Assembly: GCA_034172985.1 (NCBI GenBank) | Contig: JAXFDY010000099.1 | Location: 1-64,000, forward strand | Direction of reading: 5' to 3' | Origin: CAG-303 sp034172985 | GTDB lineage: Bacteria; Bacillota; Clostridia; Lachnospirales; Lachnospiraceae | DNA length: 64,000 nucleotides | Shown: one piece after another, positions 43,126-51,623 of the stretch | How positions within the stretch are numbered: position 1 is the first letter of the stretch | Layout: each line of letters opens with the position of its first letter | Notes under the pieces: model-generated | Database searches by the model: none | The model's input: the letters and a program-made list of their open reading frames with translations, nothing else | Told to the model about the DNA's origin: nothing | Position numbers and translations under genes: made by a program

Positions 43126-46100
43126 TGCTTTATTTCTAACTCTCTTCCAAATTTTACAGAATAAATAATTTCATCTTTCACATTTTTTCCTGTTATTCGC
43201 TGAACAGCATATCCATAATACTCCAATTGGGCATGATACCGGTTATCAAGCTCCTCAATCCGGTCCACATAATCTGTTTTGTAATCTACAATGCACATCT
43301 CACCATCTTCCTCAAAATACGCATCGATAATTCCCTGCACTAGCACAGTCTCGTCACCGTGATAGTCCCCGTCAATATCTTTTGCCGGAATCCCCATGAC
43401 AAAGGGCTGCTCCCGTCTCAGTGTTCCCCGCTGATATGCCTGCTTCATTCTCTGACCAATGGAAGAAAGAAGGAATTTCTGAATATCCGGAATGAAAATA
43501 CATTTTTCCATCTCCTCTGTAATCATTCCCTGCTCTGTCAGCTCTTCCAAAAATACTTTTATTTTACCTGCATCTGTCAGATCCCTTCCATAATCCAAAA
43601 GTTCCATCACTCTATGATATGCTGTTCCTCTGGCCGCTCCCGTCAGCTTTGTTTCCTCCTCCTTTTTCAAAAATGCAGGAAGAAGATCTTCTGTCTCCTC
43701 ATAACCGGATATTTCATGGCTCTCTTCTTCATTTTCGTCGTAACGTTTCATAAATTTATGCTTAATATCTGAAATGCTTACCTTTGCCCGAAGTCTGATA
43801 TCATCCTCATGCGGATATCGATACGACAGACTCTCTTTCACATTTGAGCGAATCTCCTGATTGTATACATAATCCTTGTCCCAGTATGTCAGCAGATCCC
43901 GATTCTCCTTTTCTTCAAATTGCATCTTTAATATCTCTGATGCCAGCTCTTTTGCCGTAACAGAAGAAATCACATAGCCCTTTGCAGAATTTTGTGTCAG
44001 GGACATCAGAATCAGATCCATATAACTGCCTGCCGACAAAAGATGATTGATATGAAAATGTTTTCTGTTTTCTACTGCTTCCGACAGCCGTGCATACCTG
44101 CTCCATTTCTTTTCCATTTTTCCACTGCCGGCCAGAATCAGCTTTTCTCTTGCTCTGGTCATGGCCACATAAAGAATTCTTAATTCCTCCGCAAGATTTT
44201 CCATCACAATCTGTCCTGACAGACAGCTCTTCATCAGAGTGGTACTTTTTATATTTCGTCTGCTGTCATACCGATCCAGACCCATACCATATGTCTGATG
44301 AAGAACAATTTTTTTCGCCGCATCCATCTGATTGAACTTTTTCCCAAGCGCAGCAATTACAACTATAGGGAATTCTAACCCTTTGCTCTTATGGATACTC
44401 ATAATTGTTACTGCATCTTCTTCACCGGCACTGCTGATGGTTTCCTGGGTAATCTCATACTGACGGTTTTTTTCAATATATCTGATAAAGTTAAATAAAC
44501 CACTATAACTTCCCTGCTGGTACACAGACGCCCGTTCCTTCAGCATAGCGATGTTCGTCAGCCTTGTTGTTCCGTCCGGAAAGGCGGAAATAAAATACTC
44601 AAATCCGGTATCCTCCAAAATCCGGTTAATCAAATCATAAATGGTGAGATAAACCTTCTCTTTTCTATATTTTTGTAATAATTGATAAAATTCATTCAAT
44701 TTATCCCTTAATTGTCTGTTCTCCTGATCTGTATATTCTTCATGTACGACTGCACATACATTTTCATACATGGACTCCTTCCCTCCAAGCAGTTTGATTC
44801 TGGCTACTTCTTCATCTTTCATACGAAATATATTTTCCAGAACAGCAACCAGCGGAATATCCTGTCTTGGATTGTCAATAATTGTGAGAAATTCCAGTAT
44901 ATTCTTCACTTCATAGGAATCAAAACAGCCCTTTTTCACAGGACATCGGACAGGGATTCCTTTTGATTTAAATACTCTTTCATAAGTCTGGGCATAACTG
45001 CCCATACTTCTCATTAACACCGCCACATCAGAATATCGCATATCGCGCATCTTTCCTGTAGATCTGTCCATAATCTGTGTTTTATTCTCATATAGATTAA
45101 GAATCTTTAACGCCGTCATTTCAGCTTCCAGTTCTTTCTCGTTTACGTCATCCTCCTGTTCATTTTCCGATTTATCATATTGGCCGTCATAGTCTGACGT
45201 ATCAGCAATCATAATTTCTACCGGCGAATCTTCCGTAGAAAAATCCGCACCGTAATACAGGGCATTTTCCCTGTCATATTCAATTCCGCCTACTTCCTTT
45301 GTCATAATTTTCTCAAATACAAGATTTGTCACATCCAGAATCGTTTTCCGGCTCCGGAAATTCCTGGACAGGATAATCTTTCGGTCCGAAGCTTCTTCTG
45401 TGTCCGAAAATCTTTCATATTTTTCCAGAAACAACTCCGGTTTTGCCATACGGAATTTATAAATACTCTGCTTTACATCTCCTACCATAAAGAGATTTCT
45501 CTCTTTTGCGATAGAAGTCAATATTAACTCCTGCACATAATTGCTATCCTGATATTCGTCAATCATAATTTCAGCTATTTCGTCTGACATAGCCAATGCC
45601 ACTGGTGTAGGTGTCACAGTTCCATCCTCATTTTTCCGGACCAGGATTTTCAATGCCATATGTTCCACATCATTAAAATCCACAAGATTTTTTTCTCTCT
45701 TTGCCGCCTGATAAGAATGAATATAATCCAAAACCAAATCTGCAAGAACCTCAGCATTATCTGACACCTGCCGGATATCCTCCACCACTTCTTCCCTTGG
45801 TTTCGCGTAATATTTTTCCCCGATTTTTTTCATGACTTTCTTATAATCATCTCTAAGAGACTTTACCAGTGTTTTTTTCTGCTCATCCACATCCTGTTTT
45901 TTTCTGGAAAGTGCCTCGGGAGAATAAATCGCAAAGAGTTTCTGCCTTCCCTCATAAGTATCTTCTTTCTGCACTGCCTCAAGAAACGCATAATCTGACA
46001 TAATCGCCGATTCATAAGCAAAAGGCCCATCCGGCTCTCTTATCAGTGCCAGACACTGCCGGATATCCTCACAGACAATAGCTAACTGACTCTCTACCTG

Positions 46101-46769
46101 ATGCTTCATAGCCTGATACCACTCCATCTCCTCAAAACGATCAGCGCACTCCTGATAACTCTTGGCACAGTTTTTCACCCATTCTTCCGGATAAGGATAA
46201 CTCATGGCAAAATCATAGAAAGAATATATCATCTCTTCCACATTCTCATCATTTCGACTGGAAGAATATACATCGATAAAATTCAGAAATTTCTCATCTC
46301 CGTTTCCGTAATGGCGTTCCAGCATCTCTGCCATTACATCCCCCATAAGAAGCTTCAGCTCTCCTTCCTCTCCTACCTTAAAGCCCGGATCGATATCCAG
46401 CACCGCAAAATTTTCTCTGATAATATCCATACAAAAACTGTCAATGGTGGTGATTCTGGCATTATGAATATAAGAAAGCTGCCGGTTGATTAACCGGATT
46501 TTTTCTATCTCCGGCTCTTCCATCGAGAGGTACTCATCAGATTTTTTCTGTAATGCCTTCATAATTCGTTCACGCATCTCTGCAGCTGCTGCCCTTGTAA
46601 AAGTCACAACTACTAATTTATCAATATCCACCGGATTCCTGTCATCTGTCACCAGCTGTACAATTCGTTCTGTTAATACCGCCGTTTTTCCTGAACCCGC
46701 TGCTGCTGAGACAAGAATATTTTTGTCTCTGACAGAAATTACCTCATTCTGTTCCTCTGTCCATCTCAT
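43122..46769 (-). CDS. addA: ATP-dependent helicase/nuclease subunit AddA
   Basis: AddA is the UvrD-like helicase and nuclease subunit of AddAB, the RecBCD-type enzyme for double-strand-break repair. The start at 46769 (MRWTEEQNEVISVRDKN, GAGGAGG upstream) is better than an earlier in-frame ATG. It has 1215 aa. Walker A AAAGSGKTA (about 22-30), Walker B IDEYQDSNYVQ, motif V-VI region MSIHKSKGLEFPIVV and LYVAMTRAREKLIL, and the C-terminal nuclease motif CIVDYKTDYV are all intact. It overlaps the end of addB by 26 bases. Confidence 0.96.
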   Translation of the reverse strand: MRWTEEQNEVISVRDKNILVSAAAGSGKTAVLTERIVQLVTDDRNPVDIDKLVVVTFTRAAAAEMRERIMKALQKKSDEYLSMEEPEIEKIRLINRQLSYIHNARITTIDSFCMDIIRENFAVLDIDPGFKVGEEGELKLLMGDVMAEMLERHYGNGDEKFLNFIDVYSSSRNDENVEEMIYSFYDFAMSYPYPEEWVKNCAKSYQECADRFEEMEWYQAMKHQVESQLAIVCEDIRQCLALIREPDGPFAYESAIMSDYAFLEAVQKEDTYEGRQKLFAIYSPEALSRKKQDVDEQKKTLVKSLRDDYKKVMKKIGEKYYAKPREEVVEDIRQVSDNAEVLADLVLDYIHSYQAAKREKNLVDFNDVEHMALKILVRKNEDGTVTPTPVALAMSDEIAEIMIDEYQDSNYVQELILTSIAKERNLFMVGDVKQSIYKFRMAKPELFLEKYERFSDTEEASDRKIILSRNFRSRKTILDVTNLVFEKIMTKEVGGIEYDRENALYYGADFSTEDSPVEIMIADTSDYDGQYDKSENEQEDDVNEKELEAEMTALKILNLYENKTQIMDRSTGKMRDMRYSDVAVLMRSMGSYAQTYERVFKSKGIPVRCPVKKGCFDSYEVKNILEFLTIIDNPRQDIPLVAVLENIFRMKDEEVARIKLLGGKESMYENVCAVVHEEYTDQENRQLRDKLNEFYQLLQKYRKEKVYLTIYDLINRILEDTGFEYFISAFPDGTTRLTNIAMLKERASVYQQGSYSGLFNFIRYIEKNRQYEITQETISSAGEEDAVTIMSIHKSKGLEFPIVVIAALGKKFNQMDAAKKIVLHQTYGMGLDRYDSRRNIKSTTLMKSCLSGQIVMENLAEELRILYVAMTRAREKLILAGSGKMEKKWSRYARLSEAVENRKHFHINHLLSAGSYMDLILMSLTQNSAKGYVISSVTAKELASEILKMQFEEKENRDLLTYWDKDYVYNQEIRSNVKESLSYRYPHEDDIRLRAKVSISDIKHKFMKRYDENEEESHEISGYEETEDLLPAFLKKEEETKLTGAARGTAYHRVMELLDYGRDLTDAGKIKVFLEELTEQGMITEEMEKCIFIPDIQKFLLSSIGQRMKQAYQRGTLRREQPFVMGIPAKDIDGDYHGDETVLVQGIIDAYFEEDGEMCIVDYKTDYVDRIEELDNRYHAQLEYYGYAVQRITGKNVKDEIIYSVKFGRELEIKH

Positions 46770-49700
46770 GCTGTTCCTCCTCGCATATATCACCACCCAA
46801 TTCGCGCATCACATCCTCCACACTGGAGACTTTAATCAGATTTTTGCATTGGTTATTGAACTCCCTGTCATCAAATCCGCATATGGAATGATAACTGCAA
46901 TACATACATGGTGTAATATTGTTTTTCCTATATGGATTCTTGTCTATTTTTCCATCAAGAATTTCCTCTGTGAAATCTTCCATAATTTTTTCTACTTTTA
47001 CAATGATTTTCTCAAAGTTCTCGCTATTCAGTCCTGAAGCTGTAGCTAATTTTCCCAGATCTTTCTGTTTCAGGGGAATAATATCTGACTCAGCCTTTTC
47101 ATCCTCAAGTACTTCATCCATAGCCACCGCCGGCTCCTGCATATCATTCACGATACCTGACATCTTATATTCTTTCAATAAAAGTTTTTGCAATTGTTCA
47201 TCTTCTATCTTTTCGCTGCATTCAACATAAGGGGATTTAATGTGAAAATAAAAACTGCCGGCCGGCAACACTTCTTTCCCCTCTGCCAGACTCCGTTTGA
47301 CTTTTAAAGTCTCCCCCATATAATAAATCAACTGTAACTGTAATCCATTGAAAACATCTGACATTTCAAACTTTTTGCTTCCGGACTTGTAATCGATAAT
47401 TTTCAGGTACAATTTCCCATCTCTTTCATAAGTATCCAATCGGTCAATTCTTCCCTCCTGAAATGAAAACTCAAAATTCTCCGGCTGAAACTGCCCCCGT
47501 TTTACATGTTCACACATTGCCCAGACTGTTTTCTTACACACCGAATTAATTTTGCGAATCAGATATTCATTTCTGCGGCTGCTTTTCAAAATTGTATTTC
47601 CATAATTTTCTGTAACTTTTTCCACACATTCTTCTACCAGCCGGTCTCTGCATTCCTCTGAAACAGTCCTGAAATCATACCCTCTGCGTACCATTTCTCC
47701 CGAGAAAAGCTCGATACAGCGATGGTATAATACCCCCATATCTGCCATGGTGACCTGATATTTTTCTCTTTCAACCAGATGAAGACTGTAGCTTAAAAAA
47801 TGTGCATATGCACAGGCTGCGTATTTTTCCAGTCTGGAAATACTTTTTACCATACCCCCGGATGCCAGTTGCAGAGCCACCTCCCTGCTAAGGCTGGTTG
47901 GATTATTGTCAAAAAAAACACCTTCTCTTATTTTTTCAAGAGTTCCTGCATATTCCCTATTTTCATAAAAATATGAATATAATTCTTTCACAAAATCACT
48001 CATATCTCCCAAATGATTACGATTTAAATGCTCCGAAAGATATTTTAACGCATATGCTCTGGAGGAAAGTTTGAGATTATGGTAAAATTCCCCTTCTCTT
48101 TCCCACCCGTCTGTCTTATCGTAGATTTTACTGATCTCGCCCAGAAGATATGATGGTCTCATAGCACTGCCATCCATGCCGCTTTCCGGATAAGAAATCA
48201 GTAATTGTCCTGATGGTTTCGTCAGATTCAGATATAAATAAAATTTCTGAATAAAAATACTCTCCCTGACTGTAGGTGATAACTCAATATTCATTTTTTT
48301 TAAATAATTTCTGTCGCTCTGGGATAACAGACTGCTTTTTTTGCCATGTTTCGGAATGACCCCATCATTGGCCCCGATAACCATCAGAATCTTTACATCA
48401 TTTAGACGGGTTCTCTCTATATCGCCCACAAGTACCTGATCCATACTAAGCGGGATGACTCCCACCTTGATTTCCTCAAATCCGGCATCCAGAATCTCAC
48501 GATATTCCCTTAAAGAAAGGATCTCGTCCCCAAGGAGACTGACGATTTTGTCAAAAAGCTCTATGATATATCGATAAGTCTGGCCATACTCCTTGCCCAG
48601 AGACATTTCTCCCTGCTCCAGAAATTCTTCTTCCAGCATCTTCAATCGTTTTTCCACCCCAGATCGTACCAGAAACTGGTAAAGATATTCTGTCATCTTC
48701 CGCACATTTAAATTCTTTTCCTTAAATAGGACATAAATATCTGCCACAATATCTACAAATTCCTGGCGAATCTCATTTATTTTTACATAATCTTCATCAG
48801 TCATCCCCTTCTTTTTCCCCACAAATGGTGCTGCATACCGTTTGTATCCCCTTATTCCGCATGCAAGGACATAATTTTCTAAAATATCCACATTATCATC
48901 CTGCATAACCGGAATACCACTCTTTAAAAACTTAAATACACTTTCATAGGAAAAATCCATATCAATCATTTCCAGAACAGAGCGCAGAAAAGTAACTGCC
49001 GGATTCAGGATCAGACTTCTCTTATTATCCATAAAATATGGTATATTTCGAATGTTCAGGTTGTCCGCCAATAATTTTCCATATCCTTCCACATCACCTG
49101 TAATAATGGCAAAATCACGATAACGCATCCCTTTTCTTGTCTGATAAGCAATATAGTCTGTGACATATTCCACTTCTTCTCTGGGTGATTCAAAATGCAG
49201 TATCTGAACATTCCCCTGATTTACCACTTTTTCCCTGTGTCCGCGAAACAGATATCTCTCCAGATAGCCAACATCACTGTCTTCTCGAAATCTACTCTTC
49301 TCCCCCTGCTCTAAAAATATGGATTGGATTTCATCAAAAGACCCCTTATACATCTTTAAAATAGCATTGATGGTATCCTTTGGCATTTTAAATAGTTCCT
49401 GCTCTTCCACTGGAATTTCGCCATTCCTGATTCCCTGCCTTACCGCATCCAGTTCCTCTCTTCCAATGGTCACTGTAACTGTGATGCCTTTTGCATATTG
49501 AAGAAAAAGCTGAATCAACTGATTCTGCACCGGTGTAAATCCGGTAAATCCGTCAAAATAAATCTCACTTTCACGAATCAGTCGGGAACGCGGCACCACC
49601 TGACAGAATTTTTCCAACAATTCTTCCTTGGTAATATATTTCTCTTTGATGTAATTATGAAATCCCTCATAGATTACTTCGATATCATTCAGTTTTTCTC

Positions 49701-50163
49701 TTATAAGCCCGTTTTCACTCACCTGTTCCCTGATTGAATGATATTTATCCAGATCAATTCCATACATATACAGTTCTGAAATAACCGACTTCATTTCCTC
49801 CACAAATCCATGCATGTGTATTTTTTCACGGTACATTTTCAGGCGGCTTCCTTCATTTGCGATTACTTTTCGCAAAATCAATGATTTTCCCGTGTCATCC
49901 AGAATTTCAAGATGGCTGATTCCCAACTCTTCAAAAACCCTGAAACAAAGTCGGTTAAAACTGACGATATCAATATTGGCTACCGCACCTCTCTTATGCA
50001 TTGTCACCACTTTTTTCTGCGTCTCCATGGTAAACTGTTCCGGTACTACAATGATATAATTTCTCTCCGGATGTTCCTCTGCCCGGTCTATCAGTTCCTG
50101 AAATAACAGTTGTGATTTTCCGCAACCGGAAGGACCAATCACAAATCTTAATTTATTGTCCAT
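46744..50163 (-). CDS. addB: ATP-dependent nuclease subunit AddB
   Basis: AddB is the partner of AddA; it recognises the recombination hotspot and carries a second nuclease. The start at 50163 (MDNKLRFVIGPSGCGKSQ) has GAGGAG upstream and is the family start; the frame is open 120 bases more, but that would run into the divergent gene. It has 1139 aa. Walker A GPSGCGKS is at residues 10-17; the nuclease motif is IIDYKSGSKKF. The four iron-sulphur Cys are one in KYAACAYAHF and three in CMYCSYHSIC. Order addB-addA is standard. Confidence 0.96.
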   Translation of the reverse strand: MDNKLRFVIGPSGCGKSQLLFQELIDRAEEHPERNYIIVVPEQFTMETQKKVVTMHKRGAVANIDIVSFNRLCFRVFEELGISHLEILDDTGKSLILRKVIANEGSRLKMYREKIHMHGFVEEMKSVISELYMYGIDLDKYHSIREQVSENGLIREKLNDIEVIYEGFHNYIKEKYITKEELLEKFCQVVPRSRLIRESEIYFDGFTGFTPVQNQLIQLFLQYAKGITVTVTIGREELDAVRQGIRNGEIPVEEQELFKMPKDTINAILKMYKGSFDEIQSIFLEQGEKSRFREDSDVGYLERYLFRGHREKVVNQGNVQILHFESPREEVEYVTDYIAYQTRKGMRYRDFAIITGDVEGYGKLLADNLNIRNIPYFMDNKRSLILNPAVTFLRSVLEMIDMDFSYESVFKFLKSGIPVMQDDNVDILENYVLACGIRGYKRYAAPFVGKKKGMTDEDYVKINEIRQEFVDIVADIYVLFKEKNLNVRKMTEYLYQFLVRSGVEKRLKMLEEEFLEQGEMSLGKEYGQTYRYIIELFDKIVSLLGDEILSLREYREILDAGFEEIKVGVIPLSMDQVLVGDIERTRLNDVKILMVIGANDGVIPKHGKKSSLLSQSDRNYLKKMNIELSPTVRESIFIQKFYLYLNLTKPSGQLLISYPESGMDGSAMRPSYLLGEISKIYDKTDGWEREGEFYHNLKLSSRAYALKYLSEHLNRNHLGDMSDFVKELYSYFYENREYAGTLEKIREGVFFDNNPTSLSREVALQLASGGMVKSISRLEKYAACAYAHFLSYSLHLVEREKYQVTMADMGVLYHRCIELFSGEMVRRGYDFRTVSEECRDRLVEECVEKVTENYGNTILKSSRRNEYLIRKINSVCKKTVWAMCEHVKRGQFQPENFEFSFQEGRIDRLDTYERDGKLYLKIIDYKSGSKKFEMSDVFNGLQLQLIYYMGETLKVKRSLAEGKEVLPAGSFYFHIKSPYVECSEKIEDEQLQKLLLKEYKMSGIVNDMQEPAVAMDEVLEDEKAESDIIPLKQKDLGKLATASGLNSENFEKIIVKVEKIMEDFTEEILDGKIDKNPYRKNNITPCMYCSYHSICGFDDREFNNQCKNLIKVSSVEDVMRELGGDICEEEQHEMDRGTE

Positions 50164-50197
50164 CTTTGTCTCCTCACTTAACATTCCCGCATATAAT

Positions 50198-50227
50198 TTG
50201 TTATTATAACATAGAATATGATATAAA
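50198..50227 (+). promoter_or_regulatory. Candidate promoter of the plus-strand membrane-anchored gene
   Basis: TTGTTA, 18 bases, TATAAA, with TGA just before the -10. The start of transcription would be near 50234. Its -35 touches the -10 of the opposing addB promoter. Confidence 0.5.
50203..50211 (-). promoter_or_regulatory. Extended -10 promoter of addB-addA
   Basis: On the minus strand TG-T-TATAAT; no good -35. Start near 50196, leader about 33 bases. It overlaps the divergent plus-strand promoter. Confidence 0.5.
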
Positions 50228-50250
50228 GGTAGCTTCTTTTCGGAGGTAAT

Positions 50251-50679
50251 ATGCAATCTACTCCTAAAATCATGGTGATTCAATTAAAAGAATTAATCTA
50301 TACTATTCTCTTTGTTATCCTGGCTATTCTACTTGTCATCCTGCTGATTTTTATGTTTCTTCCTGACAAAAAGGAAAACGATGAGGAAGAACCAACCTAT
50401 CACTCCGGCACATACACAGCATCTCTTGTACTAAACAGCATTCCTATGGAAGTATCCGTCTGTGTAGACGATAACTACATAAAGAGTGTAGAACTCACTA
50501 ATTTAGATGAATCTGTGGCTGCTATGTATCCCCTTCTGGAACCATCACTGAAGGATATTGAAAATTATCTGGTCACAAATCAAAGTCTGGAAAATATTTA
50601 TTTTGAATCAGATAATAAATACACCTCCACCGTGCTTGTCGACGCGGTGGAGGTGGCTATAAGCAAAGCTCTTGATTAA
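50251..50679 (+). CDS. Membrane-anchored protein with an FMN-binding-like domain
   Basis: The protein has 142 aa on the plus strand, with a strong ribosome site (GGAGGT) 5 bases before the ATG. A membrane helix covers about residues 14-40, so the rest is probably outside. The domain (about 48-142) opens with HSGTYTASLVLNSIPMEVSV and ends with NKYTSTVLVDAVEVAISKAL, the spacing of the FMN-binding domain of RnfG/NqrC-type proteins. The SGAT flavin-attachment motif is not present in usual form (ESDNKYTS), so covalent flavin is doubtful. Divergent from addB, convergent with the next gene. Function unknown. Confidence 0.7.
   Translation: MQSTPKIMVIQLKELIYTILFVILAILLVILLIFMFLPDKKENDEEEPTYHSGTYTASLVLNSIPMEVSVCVDDNYIKSVELTNLDESVAAMYPLLEPSLKDIENYLVTNQSLENIYFESDNKYTSTVLVDAVEVAISKALD
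50622..50655 (-). terminator. Terminator-like hairpin for the minus-strand operon, inside the convergent gene
   Basis: CACCTCCACCG and CGGTGGAGGTG form a perfect 11-bp stem with a 12-base loop. On the minus strand TATTTATTATC follows, moderately T-rich. It lies 20 bases beyond the stop of the minus-strand gene at 50676, but within the last codons of the plus-strand gene. Confidence 0.45.
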
Positions 50680-51620
50680 TTTGTTTTCCTAAATCCCCGG
50701 ATAGATGGAAGCAAATATCCTATGGCACATGCTACAAGTATAAACGCAAAAATAAAATATGAAACATCCGGATACTGGGATTTCACAAAATCCCTGGTCA
50801 TTGCGACAACCGCACATACTACGAAGACTGCAATATAAGCAATATTTGCCCAGACTGCTCCCAGACATATCCTTTTCAGTTTTTCTGTTTTCACGAAAAG
50901 CAATGATACACCGGTTATGACTGTATAGGCTGCAATCACAGCGCCAATCACAAACATTCCAAAAAACAATGTTGCATACATATCATTTTCTTCTACCAGA
51001 TATTTATCAAAGATTTTTATCATATTTGAAAAATAATAGCACAAAAAGGCAACAGATAGATTCAATATTGATACACACACAAGGGATATACCTGTTTTCA
51101 CACGTTCCGGTCTTTGAATATCCATATCCGGAACATCTTTTGCCAGCCGTTTTGCCTTGTCATAATACTGCATTCCTTTATGGCTTAATACAACTGTAGC
51201 TATGGCAAAAATGGCTGCCAAAAGGCTTGCAATCAGATAAACTGCCGCCACTGCACGTTTTTCGCCATCCCATTCAATATCCTGATTCCTTACCACATAA
51301 ATACTAATCACAAAAGCTATCGCTGAAATCACTGTCACCAGCACACAATTGATTCTCGCAAACGTAAAGATACCCTCAGAATTTCCCTTTACTGCAATGA
51401 TTCCTGTTATAAATGCAAAAACTGCAAACAGAAAGCCAAGCACAAAAATAGCATACAATCCGTTTAAGGCAAGAACTCCCGTTCCCTCTTCTACATCCAT
51501 CTCATCAAAATCAGCAATATAAATCGCCAGAAAGGAGACAACCAGTAAAAGAATGGAACTCATCAGACTGATTAATCCTACGCATTTTCTATAATAATTT
51601 CTAATCTCAATTCTATTCAT
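50676..51620 (-). CDS. Eight-helix membrane protein, unknown function
   Basis: The protein has 314 aa. About eight hydrophobic segments (near 13-35, 48-73, 88-110, 125-147, 173-195, 213-242, 250-270, 285-306) alternate with short charged loops; the layout could be two halves of four. I recognise no transporter motif. It follows nadE by 3 bases, so it is probably the last gene of the pepM18-udpgp-nadE operon. Its TAA overlaps the TAA of the convergent plus-strand gene in the sequence TTAA. Confidence 0.7.
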   Translation of the reverse strand: MNRIEIRNYYRKCVGLISLMSSILLLVVSFLAIYIADFDEMDVEEGTGVLALNGLYAIFVLGFLFAVFAFITGIIAVKGNSEGIFTFARINCVLVTVISAIAFVISIYVVRNQDIEWDGEKRAVAAVYLIASLLAAIFAIATVVLSHKGMQYYDKAKRLAKDVPDMDIQRPERVKTGISLVCVSILNLSVAFLCYYFSNMIKIFDKYLVEENDMYATLFFGMFVIGAVIAAYTVITGVSLLFVKTEKLKRICLGAVWANIAYIAVFVVCAVVAMTRDFVKSQYPDVSYFIFAFILVACAIGYLLPSIRGFRKTN

Positions 51621-51623
51621 CTC

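Noticed and set aside
50164..50283. Longer addB start (40 extra residues)
   Set aside because: It would cover the divergent promoters and the start of the plus-strand gene; the ATG at 50163 has a good ribosome site and the family N-terminus.
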